The position numbers were made by a program, and so were the translations under genes. A DNA stretch of 64,000 nt from Paraburkholderia metrosideri (GTDB taxonomy: Bacteria; Pseudomonadota; Gammaproteobacteria; Burkholderiales; Burkholderiaceae). Numbering within the stretch: position 1 is the stretch's first letter; each line of letters opens with the position of its first letter. Where the stretch lies: the NCBI RefSeq assembly GCF_904848625.1, contig NZ_CAJHCP010000006.1, positions 310,001 through 374,000 on the forward strand. Direction: 5' to 3'. Of the stretch, positions 11,652 through 21,555 are shown one piece after another. Below the pieces are notes generated by a model. The model saw nothing but the letters and a program-made list of their open reading frames with translations. It was not told the origin of the DNA and did not search any database.

Positions 11652-13358
11652 ATGACCCGAATCGTTACGCGCGCCTGCTCTCCGGTCGACGCCGAAGTCC
11701 TCACCCGCCACGGCCTGCATCCGGTGCTCGCACGCCTCTATGCCGCGCGTGGCGTGTGCATGCCCGATGAAATCGAAACCGGCCTCGCGAAGCTCGTGCC
11801 GCCGGTCGCGCTCAAAGGCTGTGAAGACGCCGCCGCCCTGCTCGCCGACGCGATCCAGCAGAAACGCCGCATGCTGGTGGTCGCCGACTACGATTGCGAC
11901 GGCGCCACCGCCTGCGCGGTCGCAGTGCGCGGGCTGCGCATGTTCGGCGGACAGATCGACTATCTGGTGCCGAACCGCTTCGAATACGGCTACGGCCTGA
12001 CGCCGGAAATCGTCGCACTGGCCGCGCGCAGCGCGTCGGGCAAGCCAGAACTGCTGATCACGGTCGACAACGGCATCGCCAGCGTGGACGGCGTGGAAGC
12101 GGCCAATGCGCTCGGCATCGACGTGCTGGTCACCGATCACCACCTGCCGGGCGACGACCTGCCCGCCGCCCGCGCAATCGTCAATCCGAATCAGCCGGGC
12201 TGCACCTTCCCGAGCAAATGCATGGCGGGCGTCGGCGTGATGTTTTACGTGCTGCTCGCGTTGCGGGCCGAATTGCGCCGCCGTGGCGCGTTCAGCGACG
12301 ATTTTCCTGAACCGCGTCTGGACGGCCTGCTCGATCTGGTCGCGCTCGGCACGGTCGCCGACGTGGTCAAGCTCGACGGCAATAATCGCGTGCTGGTCGC
12401 GCAAGGCCTGCAGCGCATCCGCAAAGGCAAGATGCAGCCGGGCATCGCGGCCCTGTTCCGCGCCGCCGCGCGCGACGCCCGCAACGCCTCGGGTTTCGAC
12501 CTCGGTTTCGCGCTTGGGCCGCGGCTGAACGCGGCGGGACGTCTGTCGGACATGTCGCTCGGGATCGAATGCCTGACGACTGACGACATTGGCCGCGCGT
12601 GGGACCTCGCGCAACAGCTCGACACGATGAACCGCGAGCGTCGCGAGATCGAAGCCGGCATGCAGCAACAGGCGCTCGACGACCTGTCGTCGATCAACCC
12701 CGAGGGCGCGACCACCATCACGCTGTTTAATCCGGGCTGGCACCAGGGCGTGATCGGCATCGTCGCCGGACGGCTGAAGGAGAAATTCCATCGACCCTCG
12801 TTCACGTTCGCTTTGGCCGACGACAGCGGCCAGACCGTCAAAGGCTCGGGTCGCTCGATTCCCGGTTTCCATCTGCGCGACGCGCTCGATCTGATCTCGA
12901 AGCGCGAACCGAGCCTGATCGTCAAATTCGGTGGCCACGCGATGGCCGCCGGCCTGACGCTCGCCGCCGCCGACGTGCCGCGCTTCACCGCGGCGTTCGA
13001 AGCAGTCGGCCGCGAATGGCTGTCCGAAGACGCGCTGTCGCGCACCGTGGAAACCGACGGCGAACTCGAAGATGCCTACTTCACCCCGCAATTCGTCGAG
13101 ATTCTCGACGCGGCTGTGTGGGGTCAGGGCTTCCCGGCGCCGGTGTTTTCGGGCGAATTCGATGTGGCATCGCAGGCGCTGGTGAAGGACAAGCATCTGA
13201 AGCTGCAACTGATGCGCGGTCGCCAGCGCTTCAACGCGATCTGGTTCAACCATACCGATACGCTGCCCGCCCGCACCACGGTCGCCTACCGGCTGGCCAG
13301 CGATACGTGGAACGGGGTGTCACGGGTGCAGTTGATCGTCGAGCACGCGGTGAGTTGA
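11652..13358 (+). CDS. recJ: Single-strand-specific 5'-3' DNA exonuclease RecJ
   Basis: Degrades single-stranded DNA 5' to 3' in RecF-pathway recombination, base-excision repair and mismatch repair. The 568-residue protein is of normal length. The DHH-family metal-binding motifs are VVADYDCDGATA (about residues 75-86), the DNG of TVDNGIAS, and VTDHHLPGDD (about 159-168). The DHHA1-type motif GSGRSIPGFHL and the later KFGGHAMAAGL follow. It probably shares a transcript with the rpfE-like gene 28 bp upstream. Confidence 0.97.
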   Translation: MTRIVTRACSPVDAEVLTRHGLHPVLARLYAARGVCMPDEIETGLAKLVPPVALKGCEDAAALLADAIQQKRRMLVVADYDCDGATACAVAVRGLRMFGGQIDYLVPNRFEYGYGLTPEIVALAARSASGKPELLITVDNGIASVDGVEAANALGIDVLVTDHHLPGDDLPAARAIVNPNQPGCTFPSKCMAGVGVMFYVLLALRAELRRRGAFSDDFPEPRLDGLLDLVALGTVADVVKLDGNNRVLVAQGLQRIRKGKMQPGIAALFRAAARDARNASGFDLGFALGPRLNAAGRLSDMSLGIECLTTDDIGRAWDLAQQLDTMNRERREIEAGMQQQALDDLSSINPEGATTITLFNPGWHQGVIGIVAGRLKEKFHRPSFTFALADDSGQTVKGSGRSIPGFHLRDALDLISKREPSLIVKFGGHAMAAGLTLAAADVPRFTAAFEAVGREWLSEDALSRTVETDGELEDAYFTPQFVEILDAAVWGQGFPAPVFSGEFDVASQALVKDKHLKLQLMRGRQRFNAIWFNHTDTLPARTTVAYRLASDTWNGVSRVQLIVEHAVS

Positions 13359-13505
13359 GGTCGGCGTTGCACTGAGGTGCCTGGCGAACCGGTCGCCCCC
13401 GACGGCACGCCCGGAATGCAGCGTCGCCTGGCATCAGGGCAGCAAACCAGAGCCTTCGCTTTTCAACGTCGAAGCGCCGAAAATCTCCGCAAAATCAACC
13501 CCAAA

Positions 13506-13540
13506 CCCGCGCCGGATCGCTCAACAGCCTCCGGCGCGGG
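13506..13540. terminator. Strong GC hairpin between recJ and prfB
   Basis: A perfect 10-bp stem, CCCGCGCCGG (13506-13515) with CCGGCGCGGG (13531-13540), and a 15-nt loop. There is no T-run, so it may end recJ transcription only partly, or protect the mRNA 3' end. It lies just upstream of the prfB -10 box. Confidence 0.45.
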
Positions 13541-13552
13541 TCTCCGATCGGC

Positions 13553-13558
13553 TATAAT
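13553..13558 (+). promoter_or_regulatory. Putative -10 box for prfB
   Basis: TATAAT 33 bp upstream of the prfB start codon. The -35 hexamer is not well conserved. Confidence 0.45.
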
Positions 13559-13590
13559 TTTGTCTTTTTACGAAGCTATAAAAGATCGAC

Positions 13591-14695
13591 ATGGAAGCGG
13601 AACGTCTCAACGCGATCGAAGCCTCACTGGCGGACCTGCGCACTCGCGCAGACTCGCTACGGGGGTATCTTTGACTACGACGACAAAGCACTGCGTCTAA
13701 TCGAAGTCAACCGGGAACTCGAAGACCCGGACGTCTGGAACGACTCGAAGCACGCCCAGGCCCTCGGCCGGGAAAAGAAACTGCTCGACGACACCGTCGG
13801 CAAGCTCACGTCGCTCGATAACGACCTGCGCGACGCGCAGGACCTGTTCGACATGGCCCGCGACGAAGACGACGAGGAAACCCTCCTCGCGTGCGAATCC
13901 GACGCGCAAGGCATCGAACAACGTGTCGCCGACATGGAATTCCGCCGCATGTTCGCGAATCCGGCCGACCCGAACAACGCCTTTCTGGACATCCAGGCCG
14001 GCGCGGGCGGCACCGAGGCGTGCGACTGGGCGTCCATGCTGCTGCGCCAGTACCTGCGCTACTGCGAGCGCAAGGGCTTCAAGACCGAAGTGCTGGAACA
14101 GACCGACGGCGACGTCGCGGGCATCAAGAACGCGACGATCAAGATCGAAGGCGAATACGCTTACGGCTTTTTGCGCACCGAAACCGGCGTGCACCGCCTT
14201 GTGCGCAAGTCGCCGTTCGACTCGTCGGGCGGCCGTCATACGTCGTTCTCGTCGGTGTTCGTGTACCCGGAAATCGACGACTCGATCGAAGTGGACATCA
14301 ACCCGGCTGATCTGCGCATCGACACGTACCGTGCGTCCGGCGCGGGCGGTCAGCACATCAACAAGACCGACTCCGCGGTGCGTATCACGCACATGCCGTC
14401 GGGCATCGTCGTGCAGTGCCAGAACGACCGTTCGCAGCACCGCAACCGCGCCGAAGCGATGGCCATGCTGAAATCGCGTCTGTATGAAGCGGAAATCCGC
14501 AAGCGTCAGGAAGAGCAGGACAAGCTCGAAGCCGGCAAGACCGATGTGGGCTGGGGTCACCAGATCCGCTCGTACGTGCTGGACAACAGCCGCATCAAGG
14601 ATCTGCGTACCAACGTCGAAATCAGCAACACGAAGAGCGTGCTCGACGGCGACCTCGATCCGTTCATCAGCGCGAGCCTGAAACAGGGCGTGTAA
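13591..14695 (+). CDS. prfB: Peptide chain release factor 2 (programmed +1 frameshift)
   Basis: Release factor for UGA and UAA stop codons. Translation starts at 13591 ([12 protein letters not shown]), runs 27 codons to CTT (13669-13671), meets an in-frame UGA, and must skip the T at 13672 to continue at GAC (13673), giving 367 residues. The slip site CTACGGGGGTATCTTTGAC has the internal Shine-Dalgarno-like GGGGG and CUU-UGA-C of the classical RF2 autoregulatory frameshift. The SPF tripeptide (KSPFDSSGG) reads the stop codon and GGQ (SGAGGQHIN) triggers hydrolysis. The residue equivalent to E. coli 246 appears to be Ala (RASGAGGQ), where E. coli K-12 has Thr. Confidence 0.97.
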
Positions 14696-14733
14696 GCGCC
14701 GAACGTGAACGGCGTGCGAACCTGAGCACAACC

Positions 14734-14770
14734 GGCGCGGCCTTGAATCAACGCCGCGCCGCATCTTTTT
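14734..14770 (+). terminator. Possible terminator after prfB
   Basis: GGCGCGGC (14734-14741) pairs with GCCGCGCC (14753-14760), followed by GCATCTTTTT. The T-run starts several bases after the stem, so termination may be partial and lysS could be reached by read-through. Confidence 0.5.
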
Positions 14771-14857
14771 ACCGCCTGAGGTTTTTACACTGACTGGCTT
14801 TCCGCATGCGCCGCACTCCGGTGCCTTCCATGCGGACCACCGAACACCAAATTCACC

Positions 14858-16399
14858 ATGACCGAACCGACCCAGCCCAATGCGGCCCAGCCGACTGTCG
14901 CGCCCGAGGTGGACGACAACAAGATCATGACCGAGCGCCGCGAAAAGCTGCGCGAGTTGCGTGAGCAAGGCGTCGCCTATCCGAACGACTTCCGTCCTAC
15001 GCACCACGCCGAAGATCTGCAGGCGAAGTACGAGCAGTCCGACAAGGAAGCGCTCGAAGCGAACCCGCTCGAAGTCGCGATTGCCGGCCGCATGATGCTC
15101 AAGCGCGTGATGGGTAAAGCGAGCTTCGCGACCGTGCGCGACGGTTCGGGTCAGATCCAGTTCTTCATCACGCCGGCCGATATCGGTCAGGAAACCTACG
15201 ACGCGTTCAAGAAGTGGGACATGGGCGACATCGTCGCGGCGCGCGGCGTGCTGTTCCGGACCAACAAGGGCGAGCTGTCAGTGCGCTGTACCGAACTGCG
15301 CCTGCTGTCGAAGTCGCTGCGTCCGCTGCCGGACAAGTTCCACGGTCTGGCCGACCAGGAAATGAAGTATCGCCAGCGCTATGTCGACCTGATCGTCACG
15401 CCGGAAACGCGCAAGACGTTCGTCGCGCGTACCAAAGCGATTTCGTCGATCCGCAAGTTCATGTCCGACGCCGACTTCATGGAAGTCGAAACGCCGATGC
15501 TGCACCCGATTCCGGGTGGCGCCGCGGCCAAGCCGTTCACCACGCACCACAACGCGCTCGATATGCAGATGTTCCTGCGTATCGCGCCTGAGCTGTACCT
15601 GAAGCGGCTGGTGGTCGGCGGCTTTGAGCGCGTGTTCGAGATCAACCGTAACTTCCGTAACGAGGGCGTGTCCGTGCGCCACAATCCGGAATTCACGATG
15701 ATCGAGTTCTACGCCGCGTACACCGATTACAAATGGCTGATGGATTTCGTCGAGCAGTTGATCCGCCAGGCTGCCATCGATTCGCTCGGCACCGCCACGA
15801 TCACCTACCAGGGTCGTGAGCTGGATCTGGCCAAGCCGTTCCATCGTCTGACGATCACGCAGGCAATCCAGAAATACGCACCGCAATACACGAACGAGCA
15901 GCTTGCCGACAGCGCATTTTTGCGCACCGAATTGAAGAAATTCGGCGTTGACGCGTCGCAGCCGCAGTTCCTGAATGCCGGCGTGGGCTCGCTGCAACTG
16001 GCGCTGTTCGAAGAGACCGCCGAGTCGCAATTGTGGGAGCCGACGTACATCATCGACTATCCGGTCGAAGTGTCGCCGCTGGCGCGGGCATCGGACAACG
16101 CGCCGGGCATCACCGAGCGTTTCGAGCTGTTCATCACGGGTCGCGAGATCGCTAACGGCTTCTCAGAACTGAACGATCCGGAAGACCAGGCCGCCCGCTT
16201 CAAGAAGCAGGTCGATCAGAAAGACGCCGGCGACGAAGAAGCGATGTTCTACGACGCGGACTACATTCGCGCGCTCGAATACGGGATGCCGCCGGCCGGC
16301 GGTTGCGGTATCGGTATCGACCGTCTGGTGATGATGCTGACCGATAGCCCGAGCATCCGCGATGTGATTCTGTTCCCGCATCTGCGCCGCGAAGACTGA
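14858..16399 (+). CDS. lysS: Lysyl-tRNA synthetase (class II)
   Basis: Charges tRNA-Lys. The 513-residue protein has the N-terminal OB-fold anticodon-binding domain (about residues 60-150) and a class II catalytic domain. Motif 2 is [14 protein letters not shown] followed by [11 protein letters not shown], and motif 3 is [13 protein letters not shown] near the C-terminus. The N-terminal region [11 protein letters not shown] is a typical non-conserved lead. The prfB-lysS order also occurs in E. coli. Confidence 0.97.
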   Translation: MTEPTQPNAAQPTVAPEVDDNKIMTERREKLRELREQGVAYPNDFRPTHHAEDLQAKYEQSDKEALEANPLEVAIAGRMMLKRVMGKASFATVRDGSGQIQFFITPADIGQETYDAFKKWDMGDIVAARGVLFRTNKGELSVRCTELRLLSKSLRPLPDKFHGLADQEMKYRQRYVDLIVTPETRKTFVARTKAISSIRKFMSDADFMEVETPMLHPIPGGAAAKPFTTHHNALDMQMFLRIAPELYLKRLVVGGFERVFEINRNFRNEGVSVRHNPEFTMIEFYAAYTDYKWLMDFVEQLIRQAAIDSLGTATITYQGRELDLAKPFHRLTITQAIQKYAPQYTNEQLADSAFLRTELKKFGVDASQPQFLNAGVGSLQLALFEETAESQLWEPTYIIDYPVEVSPLARASDNAPGITERFELFITGREIANGFSELNDPEDQAARFKKQVDQKDAGDEEAMFYDADYIRALEYGMPPAGGCGIGIDRLVMMLTDSPSIRDVILFPHLRRED

Positions 16400-16437
16400 T
16401 TGGTTTTATGCTGCTTTGCGCTGTCACTGGCGAAGAA

Positions 16438-16464
16438 AACGCCCGGCTCGATGCCGGGCGTTTT
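16438..16464 (+). terminator. Rho-independent terminator after lysS
   Basis: AACGCCCGGC (16438-16447), loop TCGAT, GCCGGGCGTT (16453-16462), continuing in a T-run. It stands about 40 bp after the lysS stop. Confidence 0.85.
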
Positions 16465-16723
16465 TCTTGCTGCGTACTCGTTGAGATCGCCTCGTGCTGG
16501 CCGGCCGCTTGTAACTATCGGTAAAAGCTACGGCAAGCCTGTCGTGCACGCGGATCGGCTCCAATTTGGCGAACGCTGAAGAGGGTTGGGAACGGCGGCG
16601 ATTCTGATGCCGACGGTCCGGAATGGCCGCCCACCAGCGGTTACAAATTGAAACGTCGCCGGGATCGAATTGCCGGACACTCGATCTCAATAACAGTCGA
16701 CTCTGCAACAGACGGAGGCCAAC
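16465..16723. other. Intergenic stretch upstream of the glycine-zipper gene
   Basis: Remainder of the 324-bp gap after lysS. No credible gene on either strand. It ends with an ACGGAGG ribosome binding site for the following gene; I cannot name a clear promoter. Confidence 0.45.
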
Positions 16724-17455
16724 ATGGACAATCCCGTGACCAAACCCACGCAGCAACGCCGTATTCATCCGCTGGTAGCCGTCGCTGCCGGCGCAGTCAT
16801 CATCGCCAGTCTCGCGGCCACGGCCGCCGTGACGGGACTGTTTCCGAAAGCGTCGAGCAGCGCGGCGCAAAGCGATCAAAGTCAGGCCGCACAGGTGACG
16901 ACCCAGCCGGGCGTCGTCGATTCCGCCGCGCCGGTGAATCCATCGACCAACGCGTCGACGCCCCCTTCGCAACAGATCGCGCAACAGCCACAGCAGCCAC
17001 AGCAGACGGCGCAATCCGCCCCGCCCACTGCGACGCCGGCGCAGCAGCAACAGTACGCACAGCAGCAGCAGGCACAGGCGGCACCGCAGTTCGCGCAGCA
17101 ACCGGCTCCGCAAGCGGCCTATTGCTCGACGTGCGGCACGGTCGTCGCGATTTCGGCGGTACGTCAGGAAGGTCATGGCACCGGTATCGGTGCGGTCGGG
17201 GGCGCCGTGGCAGGTGGCGTCGTGGGCAATCAGTTCGGCGCGGGCGGCGGCCGGACCGCGATGACCGTGCTTGGCGCGCTCGGCGGTGGTCTCGCCGGAA
17301 ATTCGGTGGAAAAGCACATTCGCAGCACGACGTCGTATTCGGTGCGCGTGCGGATGGAAAGCGGCAAAACGCGCTATTTCACGTACCACGAAGCGCCGCC
17401 GTTCCAGCAAGGCGAGCATGTGCGAATCGAAAACGGTTCGCTGGTTGCGAGCTGA
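16724..17455 (+). CDS. Glycine-zipper (17-kDa-antigen-like) envelope protein
   Basis: A 243-residue envelope protein. A single membrane anchor lies at about residues 14-36 (HPLVAVAAGAVIIASLA). A Gln/Ala/Pro-rich linker follows (residues 45-130, with runs such as AQQQQYAQQQQAQ). The C-terminal domain has a glycine zipper (GAVGGAVAGGVVGNQFGAG and GALGGGLAGN) of the 17 kDa surface antigen / SlyB type and ends in a small beta-rich module (SYSVRVRMESGKTRYF). There is no lipobox, so it is probably held by the N-terminal helix. Function unknown; a role in envelope integrity is inference. It follows an ACGGAGG ribosome binding site. Confidence 0.85.
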   Translation: MDNPVTKPTQQRRIHPLVAVAAGAVIIASLAATAAVTGLFPKASSSAAQSDQSQAAQVTTQPGVVDSAAPVNPSTNASTPPSQQIAQQPQQPQQTAQSAPPTATPAQQQQYAQQQQAQAAPQFAQQPAPQAAYCSTCGTVVAISAVRQEGHGTGIGAVGGAVAGGVVGNQFGAGGGRTAMTVLGALGGGLAGNSVEKHIRSTTSYSVRVRMESGKTRYFTYHEAPPFQQGEHVRIENGSLVAS

Positions 17456-17496
17456 ACTCCGGTCAGGAACGAAGTCACGCGTTTTCGGCAGGCGAG

Positions 17497-17531
17497 AAAA
17501 AGGCGATTCCGATGGAATCGCCTTTTTCTTT
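17497..17531. terminator. Bidirectional-type terminator
   Basis: Perfect 14-bp stem AAAAAGGCGATTCC / GGAATCGCCTTTTT with a GAT loop, between the rightward glycine-zipper gene and the leftward isc operon. The A-run and T-run let it act on both strands. Confidence 0.9.
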
Positions 17532-17614
17532 ACCGCGGTCGACGCAGCAGGAGTAGCAGCCGACGCGGCACGGATGACTGCTCAGCAGTCGTGGCCTCTA
17601 AACAAGCCACACGC

Positions 17615-17812
17615 TCAATAGTCCGCGTCTTCAATCCATGCAGCCTGAATCGCCTCAAGAATCTTTTCGTTCGAACGCTCGGGATCGTCGTCGAAACCTT
17701 CGAGCTCGGTGACCCAGCGATGCAAGTCGGTGAAACGCACCTGCTGCGGGTCGATGTCCTGGTGCTTGTCAGTCAGGGCCATCGCGATGTCTTGCGTATC
17801 GGTCCACTTCAT
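17615..17812 (-). CDS. iscX: Fe-S assembly protein IscX
   Basis: A 65-residue acidic helical protein that in E. coli binds IscS and iron and tunes Fe-S assembly. The start MKWTDTQDIA and the acidic signature EGFDDDPERSNEKILEAIQAAWIED match the family. It is the last gene of the isc operon, 15 bp after fdx. Confidence 0.95.
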   Translation of the reverse strand: MKWTDTQDIAMALTDKHQDIDPQQVRFTDLHRWVTELEGFDDDPERSNEKILEAIQAAWIEDADY

Positions 17813-17827
17813 GGCTGCATCCTCCTG

Positions 17828-18169
17828 TTAGTGATTTTCCTTCGCGTGATTGATCGTGTAACGCGGAATTTCCACGACCAGATCCTGCTCAGCCGGCACC
17901 AAAGCCTGGCACGACAGACGCGAGGCCGGTTCGAGCCCCCACGCTTTGTCCAATAGATCGTCCTCGTCTTCCTCGGATGGCGTCAAGGCGGCGAAACCCT
18001 CACGCACGATGACGTGGCAGGTCGTGCACGCGCACGACTTCTCGCAAGCGTGCTCGATTTCGATGCCGTTTTCGAGCAGTGCGTCACAGATACTCATGCC
18101 GGGTTCGGCATCGAGCACCGCGCCATCCGGGCACAGTTCGACGTGGGGCAGCACAACGATTTGAGGCAT
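17828..18169 (-). CDS. fdx: [2Fe-2S] ferredoxin of the ISC system
   Basis: Adrenodoxin-type ferredoxin that supplies electrons for Fe-S cluster assembly. The 113-residue protein has the cluster ligands Cys-x5-Cys-x2-Cys in ACEKSCACTTC (about residues 41-50) and the fourth Cys in SRLSCQALV. Length and context between hscA and iscX are those of the ISC ferredoxin. Confidence 0.96.
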   Translation of the reverse strand: MPQIVVLPHVELCPDGAVLDAEPGMSICDALLENGIEIEHACEKSCACTTCHVIVREGFAALTPSEEDEDDLLDKAWGLEPASRLSCQALVPAEQDLVVEIPRYTINHAKENH

Positions 18170-18191
18170 ACATTTTCCGTTTGGGTCTGAG

Positions 18192-18257
18192 GCACGGCAG
18201 CCGCCAACAGGCTCCGTGCCATTTTACTGGCGACACGCGGACTTTTTAAGTCCGCGC
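18192..18257 (-). other. Two hairpins in the hscA-fdx gap
   Basis: GGCACGG (18192-18198) pairs with CCGTGCC (18215-18221), and CGCGGACTT (18237-18245) pairs with AAGTCCGCG (18249-18257) around a TTT loop. Neither has a good T-run on the operon strand. They may act as mRNA stability or processing elements. Confidence 0.55.
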
Positions 18258-18320
18258 GATGCGCTCCGGTTTTTTGCGCTGCGCTTCAGCGATGGACCGC
18301 CGGCCGCGCTAGCGCCACGC

Positions 18321-20192
18321 TCAGATGTCGTCGAGCTTGCGGCCCGCGAGCGCGCGGCGAATGCCCTTGTTCATGCGGCGGGCAGCGAATTCGTCGGTCC
18401 CTTCTGCCAGCGTTTTGGTCGCGGCTTCGATTACGTCGGCGTCGTCGCTTTGCGCGACGTTGCGCAATGCATCGAGCAACGCGTCGAGTTCGGCGCGTTC
18501 GCTGTCGTCGAGCAGTTCGGCGTCGGCAGCGAGCGCCGCGTCGGTCGCTTCGACGAGACGGCGTGCTTCGACCTGCGCCTCACGCAGCGCGCGGGCGCGC
18601 ATGTCGACTTCGGCGGTCGAAAAACTCTCTTCGAGCATTTTCGCGATGTCGTCGTCGGCGAGACCGTACGACGGCTTCACCACCACCGACGCTTCCACGC
18701 CCGATGCCTGTTCCCGCGCGAACACCGACAGCAGGCCGTCCGCATCCACCTGGTAAGTTACGCGAATCCGCGCCGCGCCGGCCGCCATCGGCGGAATACC
18801 GCGCAGCTCGAAACGTGCGAGCGAGCGGCAGTCGCTGACGAGTTCGCGTTCGCCTTGCACGACGTGGATCGCCATGGCCGTCTGGCCGTCCTTGAAGGTC
18901 GTGAAATCCTGCGCACGCGCGACCGGAATCGTCGAATTACGCGGGATGATCTTCTCGGTCAGGCCACCCATGGTTTCGACACCCAACGACAGCGGAATCA
19001 CGTCGAGCAGCAGCCATTCGTCGCCGTCCGCGCCGCGGTTGCCCGCGAGCAGATCGGCCTGGATTGCCGCGCCGAGCGCGACGACCTGATCCGGGTCGAG
19101 GTTGATCAAGGGCGGCTGGCCGAAGAACGATTCGACCGCGCGACGGATCACCGGCATGCGGGTGGCGCCGCCGACCAGCACGACGCCCTTGACCTCTCGG
19201 GTCGTGACCTTCGCGTCGCGAAGCGCTTTTTTCGTCGGACCGAAGGTTTTTTGCACCAGATCCTTCGTGATGGCCTCGAAAGCCGCCTCGCCGATCGTCA
19301 GATCGAGCCTGGTGCCGTTCGACAGCGTGACGGCAAGGGTTGCCTCAGCCGCGGCCGACAAGGCCTCCTTGGCCTCGCGTACGTTGTCCAGCAGCAGACG
19401 GACGTCTTCCGCTGCGAGCGTGTTCGGCGCGATGCCGGCTTGCTCCAGCACGTGGCGATACAACGCGTGATCGAAATCGTCGCCGCCGAGCGCGGAATCG
19501 CCGCCAGCCGCAAGCACTTCGAACACACCCTTGGTGAGCTTCAGGATCGACAGGTCGAAGGTGCCCCCGCCGAGGTCATAGACCGCGTACAGGCCTTCGG
19601 AGCCGTTATCGAGCCCATAGGCAATCGCCGCCGCGGTCGGCTCGTTCAGCAGACGCAGCACGTTCAGGCCGGCCAGACGCGCGGCGTCTTTGGTGGCCTG
19701 GCGCTGAGCTTCGTCGAAATACGCGGGCACTGTGATGACCGCGCCGACCAGTTCGTCGCCGAGCGAGTCTTCAGCGCGTTGGCGCAGCGTCGCGAGAATT
19801 TCCGCCGACACTTCGACCGGGCTCTTCACGCCGTCAACCGTGCGGATCTGCACCATACCGGGGGCATCGACGAAATCGTACGGCGCGTTTTCTGCGCCCT
19901 CCACTTCTGCCTTGCCACGGCCCATGAAACGCTTGACCGACACGATCGTGTTGCGCGGATCGCTCGCAGCCTCGGCCTTGGCCTGACGGCCGATACGGCG
20001 GCCGCCCTTTTCCAGGTAGCGCACCACCGACGGCAGCAGCGCATGGCCGTCTTCGTCGGGCAGCACGTCGGGCACGCCGCTACGCACGGCAGCGACGAGG
20101 GAGTTGGTGGTGCCGAGATCGATACCGACCGCCAGGCGCCGCTGGTGAGGCGCCGGCGCCATGCCGGGTTCGGAGATTTGCAGTAGGGCCAT
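18321..20192 (-). CDS. hscA: Hsp70-type chaperone HscA
   Basis: Dedicated Hsp70 that, with HscB, helps release Fe-S clusters from IscU. The 623-residue protein has the Hsp70 ATPase signatures [12 protein letters not shown] (about residues 21-32), [14 protein letters not shown] and [15 protein letters not shown], then a substrate-binding domain. It lacks the long lid tail of DnaK, as expected of HscA. The gene lies between hscB and fdx. A long antisense frame across it is a codon-bias shadow. Confidence 0.97.
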   Translation of the reverse strand: MALLQISEPGMAPAPHQRRLAVGIDLGTTNSLVAAVRSGVPDVLPDEDGHALLPSVVRYLEKGGRRIGRQAKAEAASDPRNTIVSVKRFMGRGKAEVEGAENAPYDFVDAPGMVQIRTVDGVKSPVEVSAEILATLRQRAEDSLGDELVGAVITVPAYFDEAQRQATKDAARLAGLNVLRLLNEPTAAAIAYGLDNGSEGLYAVYDLGGGTFDLSILKLTKGVFEVLAAGGDSALGGDDFDHALYRHVLEQAGIAPNTLAAEDVRLLLDNVREAKEALSAAAEATLAVTLSNGTRLDLTIGEAAFEAITKDLVQKTFGPTKKALRDAKVTTREVKGVVLVGGATRMPVIRRAVESFFGQPPLINLDPDQVVALGAAIQADLLAGNRGADGDEWLLLDVIPLSLGVETMGGLTEKIIPRNSTIPVARAQDFTTFKDGQTAMAIHVVQGERELVSDCRSLARFELRGIPPMAAGAARIRVTYQVDADGLLSVFAREQASGVEASVVVKPSYGLADDDIAKMLEESFSTAEVDMRARALREAQVEARRLVEATDAALAADAELLDDSERAELDALLDALRNVAQSDDADVIEAATKTLAEGTDEFAARRMNKGIRRALAGRKLDDI

Positions 20193-20203
20193 CTGGATCT
20201 TCT

Positions 20204-20221
20204 CGGGGCCGCGTGGCCCCG
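20204..20221 (-). other. Hairpin just before the hscA ribosome binding site
   Basis: CGGGGCC (20204-20210), loop GCGT, GGCCCCG (20215-20221). It ends 11 bp before the hscA start codon, so it could modulate hscA translation or mRNA stability. Confidence 0.5.
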
Positions 20222-20366
20222 TCCTGAAATTTTCGCGTTACTGGGTGTATTGCTACGGCTGCCGGGTGCCGACTGCTGGAGCCCGAACTGCCTGAGCCTG
20301 CTGGACGGTCGCTGCCGTCAGGCGCGTGCCAACTGATGAGCCGGTTAGCGCCGCGCGCTCTAAAAA

Positions 20367-20894
20367 CTAGTTCTCGAGCCGGTCGATCTGCGCACTGATT
20401 TCCGACGCCACCCGCTCGATGAACATCAATTGCCTTACCGCCTCGCCCGCGGCCTGATTCGCGCCGCTATCGAGCGACGCGCCGAGCTTGTCGAACCGCA
20501 TGCGCTCTTCATTGCGCAATTCGTCGAGCAACGCGTCGAGCGCGTCGACGTTTTTCGCCGCGGCTGCGTCTTCGATACTCTCGCGCCATTCCATCTGCTG
20601 CATCAGGAACGCCGGCTCCATCGCCGTATTGTTCTCCGCGCCGACATCGATGCCGCGCAGCGACAGCAGATAGGTTGCACGCTTCAACGGATCGCGCAGC
20701 GTCTGATAAGCCTCATTGGTTCGCGTCGCCCATTGCATTGCGATACGCTTTTGCGCGTCGCCGGCCGCCGCGAAGCGGTCCGGATGCACTTGCGCCTGCA
20801 CCGTGCGGTACGCGTGATCGAGCGCGGCGGAGTCGAGCGCGAATTGCGCTGGCAGATCGAACAGGTCGAAGTGGCTGTCGTTCAGCGAGGCCAT
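20367..20894 (-). CDS. hscB: J-domain co-chaperone HscB
   Basis: J-protein partner of HscA, which brings IscU to the chaperone. The 175-residue protein has an N-terminal J domain with the HPD motif in [11 protein letters not shown] (about residues 36-46) and a C-terminal helical domain that in the family binds IscU. It is the first gene after an intercistronic terminator-like hairpin and is followed by hscA. Confidence 0.96.
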   Translation of the reverse strand: MASLNDSHFDLFDLPAQFALDSAALDHAYRTVQAQVHPDRFAAAGDAQKRIAMQWATRTNEAYQTLRDPLKRATYLLSLRGIDVGAENNTAMEPAFLMQQMEWRESIEDAAAAKNVDALDALLDELRNEERMRFDKLGASLDSGANQAAGEAVRQLMFIERVASEISAQIDRLEN

Positions 20895-20960
20895 CGGATA
20901 GAAGAGGTCCGTTCAGGAAAGCGCACGGGAGTGCAGTCAAAAAAATTTCGCGGATCAAAC

Positions 20961-20985
20961 TAAAAAGGCGGCCCGCGCCGCCTTT
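20961..20985 (-). terminator. Terminator-like hairpin between iscA and hscB
   Basis: On the operon strand AAAGGCGGC, a four-base loop and GCCGCCTTT are followed by more T (TTTTTAG in total). This is a proper rho-independent shape inside the isc operon, so transcription is probably reduced between iscRSUA and hscBA-fdx-iscX. Confidence 0.75.
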
Positions 20986-21013
20986 GATCCGCTGCACGCG
21001 GAAAATGTCGATC

Positions 21014-21337
21014 CTAGACCCGGAACGATTCGCCGCAGCCGCATTCGTCCTTCACGTTCGGGTTGTTGAACTTGAAGCCTTCGTTCAACCCTTCGCGCGC
21101 GAAGTCGAGTTGCGTGCCGTCGATATAAGCGAGGCTCTTCGGGTCCACAATGATCTTCACGCCGTTGCATTCGAACACTTCGTCTTCGGGCGCGAGCTCG
21201 TCCACGTACTCGAGCTTGTAGGCCAAGCCGGAGCAACCGGTGGTACGCACGCCAACGCGAAGACCGACGCCTTTACCGCGACGGGTCAGATATTTCTGGA
21301 CGTGTTGTGCTGCCTTTTCGGTCAACGTAATTGCCAT
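21014..21337 (-). CDS. iscA: A-type Fe-S carrier IscA
   Basis: Fe-S or iron carrier of the ISC system. I start at [13 protein letters not shown] (107 residues), the length and N-terminus of the family; the frame is open 15 codons upstream. The three ligand cysteines are in [12 protein letters not shown] and DECGCGES at the C-terminus. Confidence 0.96.
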   Translation of the reverse strand: MAITLTEKAAQHVQKYLTRRGKGVGLRVGVRTTGCSGLAYKLEYVDELAPEDEVFECNGVKIIVDPKSLAYIDGTQLDFAREGLNEGFKFNNPNVKDECGCGESFRV

Positions 21338-21502
21338 AGCGTTTCTCATTGCGCAGCACGTGCCCGGCGCCCGGTTTATCACCGTTTGCCTGCTGCCGCA
21401 CTGCTACCCTGCCTGCATCAAATATCGCTCATGCTGAACGGCGCTTTGAACTTCAACTGCACCGTCCGCTTCGATTTGCTACTCAACTTGGCGGCTATTG
21501 CT

Positions 21503-21534
21503 CGCGGCCGGCCCCCATAAGCGGGCCGGCCGCG
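21503..21534 (-). other. Very stable GC-only hairpin between iscU and iscA
   Basis: A perfect 12-bp stem, CGCGGCCGGCCC (21503-21514) with GGGCCGGCCGCG (21523-21534), and an 8-nt loop. No T-run follows on the operon strand. It should form in the mRNA and block 3' exonucleases, protecting the iscRSU part. Confidence 0.7.
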
Positions 21535-21555
21535 CCGCCGCAGCATGCCTTAACT

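Noticed and set aside
13591..13674. Frameshifted, broken prfB pseudogene
   Set aside because: The shift lies at the classical RF2 programmed site, so the gene is intact.
18216..20186. 656-codon open frame antisense to hscA
   Set aside because: A codon-bias shadow: it mirrors the unmistakable hscA gene, has an Arg/His-rich translation and no ribosome binding site.
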